From Bacteroidales bacterium UBA4284 (lineage in GTDB: Bacteria > Bacteroidota > Bacteroidia > Bacteroidales > UBA932), in assembly GCA_002395925.1 (NCBI GenBank), contig DGVM01000155.1, forward strand, positions 1-42,509: a DNA stretch of 42,509 nucleotides, read 5' to 3'. Under the pieces are notes generated by a model. That model worked only from the letters and a program-made list of their open reading frames with translations. It had not been told where the DNA came from and did no database searches. Made by a program: the position numbers and the translations under genes. Below, piece by piece: positions 14,781 to 23,759 of this stretch (within the stretch, counting starts at the first letter, position 1; each line of letters starts with the position of its first letter).

Positions 14781-16931
14781 TTAAAAAGCTTCAGCCGACG
14801 GTCTTGGGCCCATGACCAGTTCCAGCCGGCCTCCGGACATTATTTGGTCGTGAGAAATGAACGGCCGCTCCAAAGGTTTGCCGTTCAGCCGTGCGGACTG
14901 GATGTATTTGTTCTCTGCGGATGCGCCCCTGGCAACGATGCGGAATTGTTTTCCGTTGGCGAGCCTGATCGAAGCCTCCGGAAAAACGGGACTGCCGATG
15001 GCGTACTCGGTGCTCCCCGGCGTCACGGGATAGAATCCGAGGGCGGAGAAGACGACGAACGAAGAGAGGCCGCCTCCGTCTTCATCTCCCGGGATGCCCA
15101 TCAGGTCGTTGCGGAACCATGTGGTGAGCATCTGGCGTATGCGCTTCTGCGTTTTCCAGGGCGCCCCGGCGTAATTGTAAAGATAGGGTATGTGGAGCGA
15201 CGGTTCATTGGCCATCGAGAATTGCCCTACATTGCCGGTATGGTCGGGCAGCTGGGCGTAGAACTGGTATTTGCCCCTTCCCATCGGGGTTGCGAACATG
15301 CGGTCCAGTTCGTTGCAGAACGACTCGTCGCCGCCCATCATGGCTATGAGCCCCGGAATGTCGTGCTGCACGTCCCAGCGGTACACCCAGGCGTTGTTCT
15401 CGTCGTAGTACTCGCGGGCGCCGAGGCCTCCGGGAGCATTGTAGTCTATGTCCTGAATGAAATTGCCCTCCTTGTCTTTCGGGTGGAAGAACAGGGTGGC
15501 CGGATTGAACAGCTTGGTGTAGCAGCGTGAGAACTCATCGAAATACCCGGCGAGTTCTTCATTGCCCGCTTTCCGAGCAATTATTGACATGCACCAGCAG
15601 TCGTAGGCGGTACCCAGGGTCACGGCGACCGGCTGACGCTTTTCGAAGGAATCCACGACCGGGTCGGTCTCCTCTTCATCGGGGCGCAGTGCGGCCACGT
15701 ATCCTTCTGCCCAGAAGAAGCGGTCGAGTTCGCCGGCCGGCTTGCCGCTCCACGGTGCCAGTGTTTTCTCTTTCAGGGCTTTGTATGAGGCGACGCAGGC
15801 GTTCTCCACATCCACGTCCAGCCCTTTTGCTATGGCGTCCGCAAAACTGGCGATGGCGTGGTTGCAGTTCATGCGGCGGCTGTCTCCGCTGACTTCGGGG
15901 AATGTGGGCATCCACATATCACCCCCCTCGGAGGCCATGAGCAGGAAAGAGTTCAGTATGTCTTCCTCCATTCTGCTGTCCGTGAGTACCCGTAGCGGGT
16001 GGGCGGCACGGTAGGTGTCCCAGATCCAGTCGTCGGTATAGAACGGCCTGCCTCCGTCTTCGTGGACCGAAGAATCCCATGCGCTCCAGTACCGGCCGTC
16101 TTCGCTCATGCAGACGGGGCGCTCAAAGGTGCGGTAACAGGAGGTATAGAACACAGTCCTTTCGTCGGGTGTGCCTCCTTTGACGTTGAAGCGGGAAAGT
16201 GTTTCGTTCCAGATGCGACGTCCTTCTTTCTCGAGGGCGTCGATGTTGTAGTCTTGCAGTTCCCGGAGGAGGTTGGCCCGGGCCTGACCGGTACTGATGA
16301 AAGACACCCCGTAGCGCAGCCTGACGCTGTTTTCTGCAAAGCTAAGGACTACGCTCCCGCTGTCGGGAGTCTCGACGGCGGCCGGCTTCTGGAGAGTCTG
16401 CATATAGACATACACTTTGGTGTCTCCATAGACGGTCTGCGTACCGGAATACCCATCGTCATCGGCTCCGACGGAGCCCCCGAGGCTGGCAAGGACAAGC
16501 TTCAGGGGGCTGTCGGAAACGAATTCATACATGGCCGACTGGTGCGATACGGCGTAGCGTGCGTCTATCGCACCGTCGGCAAGGGTTACTCTGTAGGAAT
16601 ATGGAGTGATGTGCTCGTTGTCGTAACTGAGCGGAATCACAGAGGACCGGACTTCTCCGGTAGTGACCGAAAGCTTGAAAGCGGAGCGCTCCCGGTGGTT
16701 GGTCACGATGACGGGAAGCCCGTTGAGATACTCGCTTGTGTAGTCGGCCCGCTCAGGATAGACCCTGAGCATTGAATTGGGCAATTGCACGGTAGGGAAG
16801 GTGGGAACCAGCATATGGCTGATGTTTCCGATATACGGATTCACATAGTCAACCGGCTCCTGCCTGTCCTGAATACAGGAAACCAGAAGTGCTGAGGCTA
16901 CGATGATTGCGAAGTATCCCGGTCTTGTCAT
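14781..16931 (-). CDS. GH92 family alpha-mannosidase, divergent subgroup, lipoprotein
   Basis: This 716-aa lipoprotein (ASALLVSC, Cys19) is of normal GH92 length. It begins with a beta-sandwich region marked by YVNPYIGNISHMLVPTFPTV and LPNSMLRVYPERADY. The catalytic (alpha/alpha)6 part has WDTYRAAHPL, ANEPSLHIPYLYNYAG with the probable acid Glu (about 575), and GDEDGGGLSSFVVFSALGFY with the acidic pair used as base (about 615). GH92 enzymes are calcium-dependent exo-alpha-mannosidases. Compared with the other GH92 here, the usual NEPSHH and MSAW motifs read NEPSLH and LSSF, so its linkage preference is likely different. It lies 4 nt after the fimbrillin/DUF285 lipoprotein gene. Confidence 0.88.
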   Translation of the reverse strand: MTRPGYFAIIVASALLVSCIQDRQEPVDYVNPYIGNISHMLVPTFPTVQLPNSMLRVYPERADYTSEYLNGLPVIVTNHRERSAFKLSVTTGEVRSSVIPLSYDNEHITPYSYRVTLADGAIDARYAVSHQSAMYEFVSDSPLKLVLASLGGSVGADDDGYSGTQTVYGDTKVYVYMQTLQKPAAVETPDSGSVVLSFAENSVRLRYGVSFISTGQARANLLRELQDYNIDALEKEGRRIWNETLSRFNVKGGTPDERTVFYTSCYRTFERPVCMSEDGRYWSAWDSSVHEDGGRPFYTDDWIWDTYRAAHPLRVLTDSRMEEDILNSFLLMASEGGDMWMPTFPEVSGDSRRMNCNHAIASFADAIAKGLDVDVENACVASYKALKEKTLAPWSGKPAGELDRFFWAEGYVAALRPDEEETDPVVDSFEKRQPVAVTLGTAYDCWCMSIIARKAGNEELAGYFDEFSRCYTKLFNPATLFFHPKDKEGNFIQDIDYNAPGGLGAREYYDENNAWVYRWDVQHDIPGLIAMMGGDESFCNELDRMFATPMGRGKYQFYAQLPDHTGNVGQFSMANEPSLHIPYLYNYAGAPWKTQKRIRQMLTTWFRNDLMGIPGDEDGGGLSSFVVFSALGFYPVTPGSTEYAIGSPVFPEASIRLANGKQFRIVARGASAENKYIQSARLNGKPLERPFISHDQIMSGGRLELVMGPRPSAEAF

Positions 16932-16935
16932 AATA

Positions 16936-18543
16936 TTATTCTACAGGGGTGAAATAGAAACGATTCTTGTTGAAGCCAGTTGTGGTGTTGGCTCCGTCAC
17001 TGTTGAGGTCGGTGTTCAGGGCGTCCCAGAGGGCTTGTGAAGCGTGGAACTTGCACTGCAGGCCGTGGCCTTCCTCGTCCTTGATGGTGGTGGTGACGGA
17101 AGCTGTGGCGTTGAACATGTTGGTCACATTTGCAGGCAGGGAGAAATTCTTGCCGAGGTAGAGATACCTCAGGTTGAACACCTGGCTGAACATGGACTGC
17201 ATGGATGTAGCTGAGGTGGTTGCGGTCTCGCCGAAGCTTACCCTTTCGAGTTTCTGGGCGTTGGCGAACATCCAGCCGTAGGAAGTCACGTTGGAGAAGT
17301 CGGCATTGCCGAAATCGACGGACTTAAGGTTGGTGCAGTTGCGGAACATATACTCGAAATTGGCATTGGCGAGGGTGTTTACGTCGTTGAACGACACTTC
17401 CTCCAGTGCGTCGAAATCACGGAACAGGTTGGTGCTGCTGTTGTAGAGGGTGATTATCGGAGCCTCCGTGCATACGTATGCAGTTTCGCCGGCTACCCAG
17501 GCATGGATCTGGATGTCGCTGTTGGGACCGTTGGAAATGAGGTTGCCGCCTGCCTTGTAGGCCTGTGAATAAAGGGTATGAGCCTTGAAGATTATCTTTT
17601 TGATAGTATAATCCTTGTCGGTAGCGCTGCCGGAACCGCCTGCAAGCTGCTTGATGAGTCCGGTGAACTGGGGTGCTGCGTCTGCGTAACGCAGGGTGGC
17701 ACGTCCGGTAATGGCAGCGTAGTCGGTGGTGTTGAGTGAGCCGACCGGGAAGATGTGGCTGCGCTTGATGTCGGCAACGGTGCGTGTGGCACGCTTGCAG
17801 AGCTGATTGTCACCATTCACGTAAGCCACTGTGAAACCTCCGTCATAAGTTGTTTTTGGACGGACTGCGACATAGTATGTACCGGGTGCAATAACGCTTT
17901 CACCTTCTGCGGGAACGAGGGTAATCACGGTAGAGGTCTTGTCTGCGACAACGGACAGTGCCAGGGACTCTTCCTGGGCGTTGAAGTCGAATTGTCCGCA
18001 GATGGCGATGTTCTGGCCGTATCCGCCCGCTACCTGGATTTCCTTGACGGTGAGTCCGTCGGGAACCACTACCTTCACGAGGCTGACTGCATTGAAGAGC
18101 TTCACGCTGCTGCTGCCCTTCAAGGCGATGCCTGCGCTTATGAGAGCCTTGGGGTCAACGCCTCCGGGAACTGCACGCTGCACTTCTGGGATAGTGATTC
18201 TTACGACTGAAGCTGACTGGAGCGCAGCGGCTTCATTGTACGGGCTGAGAACCAGGTACTGCTCTGCGTCGGCTACGGTGCCGCTGAAGCTTGCAGACGC
18301 GCCACCCGCTTCGGTGGTGAGCCTGGCGTTTTCGCTGCCGGACATCACGCTCACGGCGTCACCTGCCTGGAAAACAACGCTGGTGCCGTCGAGGGCTGCC
18401 TTGGTCTCTGAGCCGGGGATTTCACGGCTTACTGACAGAGTGAGAGCCTTACCTGCTGAAACGGATTCAGGATTGAACTCCTTGGTGCATGATACCATTG
18501 CTGCTGCAGCAAGGCATGCAATTGCGACAAAAAACTTTTTCAT
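16936..18543 (-). CDS. Lipoprotein: fimbrillin-like domain plus DUF285 repeats (PUL copy)
   Basis: The start is placed at ATG 18543 (MKKFFVAIACLAAAAMVSC, Cys19), because a longer reading would run through the upstream short peptide in another frame. The 535-aa protein repeats the architecture of the + strand paralogues: VVFQAGDAVSVMSG, IPEVQRAVPGGVDPKALIS, VVVPDGLTVKEIQVAGG, then DUF285 repeats (FRNCTNLKSVDFGNADFSNV) and a final NRFYFTPVE. It is probably displayed on the cell surface, possibly as a binding protein for the PUL substrate. It follows the 47-aa peptide by 13 nt and precedes GH92 by 4 nt. Confidence 0.82.
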   Translation of the reverse strand: MKKFFVAIACLAAAAMVSCTKEFNPESVSAGKALTLSVSREIPGSETKAALDGTSVVFQAGDAVSVMSGSENARLTTEAGGASASFSGTVADAEQYLVLSPYNEAAALQSASVVRITIPEVQRAVPGGVDPKALISAGIALKGSSSVKLFNAVSLVKVVVPDGLTVKEIQVAGGYGQNIAICGQFDFNAQEESLALSVVADKTSTVITLVPAEGESVIAPGTYYVAVRPKTTYDGGFTVAYVNGDNQLCKRATRTVADIKRSHIFPVGSLNTTDYAAITGRATLRYADAAPQFTGLIKQLAGGSGSATDKDYTIKKIIFKAHTLYSQAYKAGGNLISNGPNSDIQIHAWVAGETAYVCTEAPIITLYNSSTNLFRDFDALEEVSFNDVNTLANANFEYMFRNCTNLKSVDFGNADFSNVTSYGWMFANAQKLERVSFGETATTSATSMQSMFSQVFNLRYLYLGKNFSLPANVTNMFNATASVTTTIKDEEGHGLQCKFHASQALWDALNTDLNSDGANTTTGFNKNRFYFTPVE

Positions 18544-18556
18544 AATCCTGAACGTT

Positions 18557-18700
18557 TTACCAACTGAACTCATTGTCTTCAATAAATCCTTCGTTACTGG
18601 TATCAACGAAGGCACTTTGACACAGAAGGTCCGCGGTCTGTGAGCCGCTTACATCTGTCAGCGGAGTGTTGTACTCCTTCTTGAATGCTTTTTTTGTCAT
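18557..18700 (-). CDS. Short leader peptide of the Y-x-[ST]-P type (47 aa)
   Basis: Read on the minus strand from ATG 18700, the frame encodes MTKKAFKKEYNTPLTDVSGS and ends GFIEDNEFSW. It shares KKEYNTP/RKEYNTP and the acidic, Trp-terminated tail with the peptide at 9125-9262. It sits in the intergenic slot between a GH92 gene (16 nt) and the fimbrillin/DUF285 lipoprotein (13 nt). Its conservation in a second operon argues for a real gene. No export signal is present. Confidence 0.65.
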   Translation of the reverse strand: MTKKAFKKEYNTPLTDVSGSQTADLLCQSAFVDTSNEGFIEDNEFSW

Positions 18701-18716
18701 AATGATAATAAAAAAG

Positions 18717-20885
18717 TTATATTTTTGGTGTATCAGTCATATCAAATTCCAGAATTCCTCCGGAGATTATGTCTTTGTGGGATATCGTTATGCCTTCCAG
18801 TGGCTTGCCGTTCAGGCGGACACCCTTTACATATTTATTGTTTTCGCTCAATCCGTGAGCCTTTACGGTAAACGTCTTTTCGCCGCCAAGGCGCAAGACG
18901 GTTTCTTCTATCTGAGGCGCTCCGATGACATACTGCCCGCTTGCAGGGTCGACGGGGTAGAAGCCCATGGCCGAGAAAAGGTACCATGCCGACATCTGTC
19001 CGCAGTCGTCATTGCCGCAGAGGCCGTCGGGAAGGGGCCTGTAGAACTTGTCGAATACTTCCCTGACGAGTGATTCGGTTTTCCAGGGCTTGCCTGCAAA
19101 CTGGTAGAGGTAGGCGACGTGGTGGCTCGGCTCGTTGCCGTGGGCATACTGGCCGATGAGGCCCGTGACGTCGCCGTTGAAGCCGCTGTTGTTCTCGCTG
19201 ACCGTATCCAGGAAGAAAAGGGAATCGAGTTTGGTCTCGAAACTGTCGGGTCCGCCGAGCAGTTCAATCAGCCTTTCCGGGCTCTGCTGCACGTGCCAGG
19301 TGTACTGCCAGGCATTCCCCTCAGTGTAATCGCCGCCGTGAGTATTGGCGTGCGACAGTTCGAAACGGTCGAACGGAGTTCTCCACTTGCCGTTCGAATC
19401 TTTGCCGCGGACAAGTTTGGACTCGGGGTCGAACAGGTTCTCCCAGTTCCGTGAACGGGCGCGGAAGAATTCAGCGTCTTCAGTATGCCCGAGAGACTCG
19501 GCAAGAAGGGAGGCGCAATAGTCGTCGTAGCACATTTCCATCGTGCAGGAGACGGACTCTTTCTCCATGATGTCGAAGGGATAATAACCGTATTTGTCCA
19601 TCACGTCGAATCGGGAGGATCTGTCGTGATTGGTGGTGAGGCTGGCCTTTACTGCCTGCCAGGCCCTTTCCTTGTCGAATCCGTCGAATCCCTTGAGGCA
19701 CGCATCGACAACAGTCGGCACCGCGTGGTTGCCTATCATGCAATGCGTCTCAGTCCCCCAGAGAGCCCATATGGGCAGGTAGCCCTGGGCGTCGAACTGC
19801 TCCAGCATGCTTTGTACGAAGTCTCCGACCATTTCGGGATTAAGTATGGTGTAGAGGGGGTTGGCGGCGCGGTATGTGTCCCAAAGTGAGAATGTGGAAT
19901 AGAACCTGCCGTTCTCTGAATTGCGGACCTGATGCCGGGCGTCGCGGTAGCGGCCGTCGGTATCGGCAATGTTGTTGGGCTGTATGTAAAGGTGATAGAG
20001 ACAGGTGTAAACGTTCTTTTTCTGCTCCACACTGCCTTTTACTTCAACCCTGGAAAGCAGTTCGTGCCATTTGGCGTGCGCCTGGCGGCGGATTCCGGGG
20101 AAATTCCAGCCGTTGTCTTCCGCATGCATCGAGCAGAGTGCGCCCTCGACGCTCACGGTGGACATCGCGACCTTCACGCCCAGAGGCTTGGAGCCGGAGG
20201 CGAACTGCAGCACAACCTTGTCCGCCTTTTCCTTTCCCGTCAGTTCCAGGTTGTTTCTGTCCTGATATGGCTCCGAAAATTTCATTACGAAGTACCATTC
20301 CCTCTGGGTCCAGTTCTTGGTCACCAGGCGTCCGCAGATGGTGCTGGCATCGGGATAATCGATATCTGCCTCGAGCACGTGGAAAAGCAGGTTGCCGGGG
20401 GAGTTTACATTTCCGTTCTGGAAATCGACGTAGAGTTTGCGGCTTGACGGGTCGGCATAATGCAGTCTGTAATGGGAGACATGCTCCGTAGCTGTCATCT
20501 CCGCACAGATGCCGTTGACGAATTTCACGCTGCAGTAGCCCGGGGTCGAGAACAGCGACTCTTTGACGTACGGGTTGTCGTGCTCGGGTTCAGCGGTGCT
20601 GAACGGCAGGATGAGGATGTCGCCGAGATCCAGACATCCGGTTCCGTTGAGGTGTGTCTGGGAAAAACCTATGAGCGTAGAGTCGGCGATGTTGAAGCCG
20701 GAACAATACTCCCAGCGGCTGTTCCCGGAGTCCGGACTGGGCTGAACCATGCCGAAGGGCACGCAGGCACCGGGGAAGGTGTGCCCGTTATCTGCCGTAC
20801 CTACAAGGGGATCGGCATATTTGCAAATGTCCGTATTGCACGCGGCCACCAGCAGGCAGGCTGCTATCAATGCTCTGATATTCAT
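18717..20885 (-). CDS. GH92 family alpha-1,2-mannosidase-type lipoprotein
   Basis: This 722-aa lipoprotein (LLVAAC, Cys16) has all classical GH92 signatures: YADPLVGTADNGHTFPGACV and PFGMVQPSPDSG at the N-terminus, SLWDTYRAANPL in the middle, HGNEPSHHVAYLYQFAG with the acid Glu (about residue 585), and GNDDCGQMSAWYLFSAMGF with the catalytic acidic residues (about 622-640). GH92 enzymes remove terminal alpha-mannose with inversion; many members of this motif type cut alpha-1,2 links, but linkage cannot be read from sequence. Its ATG overlaps the stop of the upstream FAD oxidoreductase (ATGA), showing translational coupling. Confidence 0.92.
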   Translation of the reverse strand: MNIRALIAACLLVAACNTDICKYADPLVGTADNGHTFPGACVPFGMVQPSPDSGNSRWEYCSGFNIADSTLIGFSQTHLNGTGCLDLGDILILPFSTAEPEHDNPYVKESLFSTPGYCSVKFVNGICAEMTATEHVSHYRLHYADPSSRKLYVDFQNGNVNSPGNLLFHVLEADIDYPDASTICGRLVTKNWTQREWYFVMKFSEPYQDRNNLELTGKEKADKVVLQFASGSKPLGVKVAMSTVSVEGALCSMHAEDNGWNFPGIRRQAHAKWHELLSRVEVKGSVEQKKNVYTCLYHLYIQPNNIADTDGRYRDARHQVRNSENGRFYSTFSLWDTYRAANPLYTILNPEMVGDFVQSMLEQFDAQGYLPIWALWGTETHCMIGNHAVPTVVDACLKGFDGFDKERAWQAVKASLTTNHDRSSRFDVMDKYGYYPFDIMEKESVSCTMEMCYDDYCASLLAESLGHTEDAEFFRARSRNWENLFDPESKLVRGKDSNGKWRTPFDRFELSHANTHGGDYTEGNAWQYTWHVQQSPERLIELLGGPDSFETKLDSLFFLDTVSENNSGFNGDVTGLIGQYAHGNEPSHHVAYLYQFAGKPWKTESLVREVFDKFYRPLPDGLCGNDDCGQMSAWYLFSAMGFYPVDPASGQYVIGAPQIEETVLRLGGEKTFTVKAHGLSENNKYVKGVRLNGKPLEGITISHKDIISGGILEFDMTDTPKI

Positions 20886-22780
20886 AATCTTTCGTATATG
20901 TATTGTAGTATTTCCTTTCGAGTCTCAAGACATTCGGGTATGTCTATGCCTGAAAGTCTGCGGAACGAGCTCAACTCGCTCCCGCTTGCTTTGTCCTGCA
21001 GGCGCGCCTCCCAGTCGGGGATATACCCTGCGAGGGCGAGTTTCTGCACCATGGCAAAATCGGGAGAGTCGGGTGTAACGTCCCGGAAGTAGATTAGCGA
21101 AGCGCCTGCTGCAAGCAGGTCTTCCTGAATCCGGGCTATGCTGAGTTTCTGTACGGGAAGGCCGCTTCTGACAGCCTGCGCCGCAGCAATGCCTGCCGCC
21201 TGCCCGAGAGCCATCCAGCAGGGCTCCATACGCATGGTGGAGAAGCCTACGTGCGTCCCTGACACCGGCACGGGGAAGAGCAGGTTGCCGACTTTCTTCG
21301 GGACCATGACGCCGAATGGAATGGTGTAGGGTACGCTTTCGTACCCGAAAAATCCGTCTAGATGTACCCTGCCCGTCTCCCTTTTGTGGCAGGCGTGTGA
21401 GTCCAGGGCATAGTGGCAGGAGGCAATGCTTTCGCGGTGTACGGGCGGCCTCTGGCCTTCGCTTACGGCAAGGGCGTCATGGGCGGTGAAGTAGTATGTG
21501 CCTTCCATCCTGCGTCCCTCGCGTACATAGACCTGGCGGGGGAAACCGCCGTTGTCGGTGTATTCCGTGGACGAGAGCCCCCAGCGGCGGCATTCTTCAC
21601 GGAACTGAGCGGGGAGCTCCTGGTCGTTCTGTACGAACCACAGCAGGCCGAGGGTGTAGTCCTTAAGCCTCTCGGCGAAGCGGTCGCGCCACTCCCAGGA
21701 GGCAGTTGGCCAGGGCCAGTTCTCTTCTGGCAAGTCGGTGGAAATAAATGCCATATGCTGGTTGTTGGCATCTGTCTTGCCATTGGGGAGTTTGACCATA
21801 TTGGTCACTTTTGCCATTCCCCAAGGATCGCCGGGAATGGTGGTGCGGCCACCGGCCTTGAGAGCGGCGCGGTTGGCCTCATAGTCGGCATCGGTCAGTT
21901 CGGCGGTCTCTATTCCGGTATTCCGTCCTGTCCAGACGTCCTCCACCAGGGATGCATATTCGGCCCTGTCGTAGCGGGCAGGCTTGCCGATGGGAATCAT
22001 TGCAGAGGAATCTGTAGTCAGGCACAGGCGGTAGTTGTAGGCCTGCACGGCATTGTCACCCTGATAGGTCGTACCTTCAGACTCATAGCCCTCGTATCCG
22101 TTGAAATGGCTTTTCGTGCCCTTGTTGAACTGTACGCCCCAGTGGCGGTAGATTTTTCCGGAGCAGGGCTCGTCAAACTCGGAGCGGGATTCGCGGCCAA
22201 GACGGTAGGGAACGCCCGCCGCAGCTGCCAGGTCGCCTTCGTATGTGGCGTCCACAAAGATGCGGGCCTTGTATGTTTCGTGCCTTCCGCTGTTCCTGTC
22301 GAGTACGCGTATGGAAACAATGTCGAATCCGGCGGTCTCCACATTTGCAGGGTCGCTGTCGAACTGTCTGCCGTACAGGACGGTAATCCTGGACTTCTGC
22401 TCCCCGAGCATGTCGAGGAAGGTCTTTTCGGCTACAGACGGCTCGAAATGGTAGCCGTCGCTGCAATCCTTGAGCTGCTGGGAGTCCGGACCGTATGTTT
22501 TCAGGTAATGCTCCCGGTTCCGGCGTACGAACTCCAGAAACAGGCCTGCCGTGGCCCCGCGGGTGGTGATATCCGTTGCGCCAAGCCCGTTGGCGGGAAG
22601 GCCTCCTGCGTGAGAGGTGCGCTCCAGCAGCAGGACTTTCATACCCTGCCTTGCCGCGGCAATAGATGTGCAAATGCCTCCGGGAGTAGCGCCCACCACG
22701 ACAATATCGTAGCGGTCGGAGGCACGGCTGCACTGCAGGCTGACTGCAAGGCAGAAAAGTATGCAGAATAACTTCTTCAT
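20882..22780 (-). CDS. Exported FAD-dependent oxidoreductase
   Basis: The start is taken as ATG 22780 (MKKLFCILFCLAVSLQCSRA), giving 632 aa with a signal peptide; an upstream ATG would spoil the signal. The dinucleotide-binding fold begins YDIVVVGATPGGICTSIAAA and LLLERTSHAGGLPANGLGAT. The second FAD motif is FVDATYEGDLAAAAGVPYRLG. The match is to the FAD_oxidored (PF12831) type of secreted PUL-associated proteins, whose substrate is generally unknown. Oxidation of a sugar or alcohol group in the glycan is possible. It lies 1 nt after the esterase gene and overlaps GH92 by 4 nt. Confidence 0.8.
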   Translation of the reverse strand: MKKLFCILFCLAVSLQCSRASDRYDIVVVGATPGGICTSIAAARQGMKVLLLERTSHAGGLPANGLGATDITTRGATAGLFLEFVRRNREHYLKTYGPDSQQLKDCSDGYHFEPSVAEKTFLDMLGEQKSRITVLYGRQFDSDPANVETAGFDIVSIRVLDRNSGRHETYKARIFVDATYEGDLAAAAGVPYRLGRESRSEFDEPCSGKIYRHWGVQFNKGTKSHFNGYEGYESEGTTYQGDNAVQAYNYRLCLTTDSSAMIPIGKPARYDRAEYASLVEDVWTGRNTGIETAELTDADYEANRAALKAGGRTTIPGDPWGMAKVTNMVKLPNGKTDANNQHMAFISTDLPEENWPWPTASWEWRDRFAERLKDYTLGLLWFVQNDQELPAQFREECRRWGLSSTEYTDNGGFPRQVYVREGRRMEGTYYFTAHDALAVSEGQRPPVHRESIASCHYALDSHACHKRETGRVHLDGFFGYESVPYTIPFGVMVPKKVGNLLFPVPVSGTHVGFSTMRMEPCWMALGQAAGIAAAQAVRSGLPVQKLSIARIQEDLLAAGASLIYFRDVTPDSPDFAMVQKLALAGYIPDWEARLQDKASGSELSSFRRLSGIDIPECLETRKEILQYIYERL

Positions 22781-22781
22781 C

Positions 22782-23759
22782 CTACAGATAGCGCTGTGCG
22801 GTGACAAGCATCTTCATCACCATAGGCTCGAAAAGGTCGGTGTCGTTGAATCCGTTGTGGGAGTACCAGTCTTTGTAAATGAGGTCGTACTTGACTCCCT
22901 TTTCGCGCAAGGCGCGGGTGAAGGTCTTGACCTGGGCTTTGTCCACCAGAGTGTCGCCGCCGGTGAAGGTCAGCAGGCAATAAGGCGCTCCGGAGTGGAC
23001 GAAGGTAACGGGGGAACACTCAGCCCTGGATTCGGTGCTTGCCAGATTGAAATACTCATTGTGGCGGCTGGAGGGCACGTAGTCGGGCACGGTGTTCACC
23101 AGGTCGTAGATTCCGTTGAGGCTGATGAGCAGCTTGGTGCCCGGGGTCCTCATTGCCGCATAGGCTGCGAGATGCCCGCCCGCGGAGTGGCCGGCGAAGC
23201 CGAAACGCTGTGCATCGAGGCCGTATTCTTCCGCATGTTCCCGGACATAATTGAGCGCATCCTGGATATCCTGCCAGGTGTCGGCAAAAACGGCACCCTG
23301 GGTGAGCAAGGAATAGGAAATGCGCACTCCGGCTATTCCGTTCCCGGCAAGGAAGCGCGATTGCAGGCTGTGGGCTCCGTAATTGCCGGTGTGCCATCCG
23401 CCACCGTGAATCCAGACGATGAACGGCAGTTTTTTTCCTTCGCGGTCCCTCGGAAGGTCCAGCGCGAGCTTGAGTTCATAGGATGGATACTTTTTGTACA
23501 CCACCTCAATGGTCTCACACTGATGGAAATCGTCATCTTTTAAGAAACAACGAGACCGGTAATAAGGCTCGAACATATCGGCCGGAACCTTCTCCATGTC
23601 AAAAATCTGGTGGCTGACGATCTTGGCTTCGTCAAGGAGTTTGTATCCTCCCTTTATTTTCACAAGGTCCAGACCATAGCGGTTGATGATCCTGTCCTGC
23701 GCCGACATAGAGGCGGTACATACGCAAATAAGCAGGACAAGGTATAGGAACTTTCTCAT
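22782..23759 (-). CDS. Secreted alpha/beta hydrolase, esterase type
   Basis: This 325-aa protein has a type I signal peptide (about 1-20). The oxyanion motif HGGGW is at 118-122 and the nucleophile elbow GHSAGG at 190-195 (Ser192). The acid is probably Asp269 in GGDTLVD, and the base His301 in YSHNGF. The layout matches the HSL/BD-FAE-like group of carboxylesterases that remove acyl or feruloyl groups from polysaccharides. With the SGNH enzymes it suggests an acylated substrate. Its start overlaps the GH97 stop by 4 nt. Confidence 0.85.
   Translation of the reverse strand: MRKFLYLVLLICVCTASMSAQDRIINRYGLDLVKIKGGYKLLDEAKIVSHQIFDMEKVPADMFEPYYRSRCFLKDDDFHQCETIEVVYKKYPSYELKLALDLPRDREGKKLPFIVWIHGGGWHTGNYGAHSLQSRFLAGNGIAGVRISYSLLTQGAVFADTWQDIQDALNYVREHAEEYGLDAQRFGFAGHSAGGHLAAYAAMRTPGTKLLISLNGIYDLVNTVPDYVPSSRHNEYFNLASTESRAECSPVTFVHSGAPYCLLTFTGGDTLVDKAQVKTFTRALREKGVKYDLIYKDWYSHNGFNDTDLFEPMVMKMLVTAQRYL

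Noticed and set aside
14748..16775. 260-aa and 258-aa frames on the + strand opposite GH92
   Set aside because: Both are shadows of the GH92 gene, whose motifs and coding bias are clear.
21413..22771. 452-codon open frame on the + strand
   Set aside because: It is antisense to the first FAD oxidoreductase and has low-complexity, domain-free translation.
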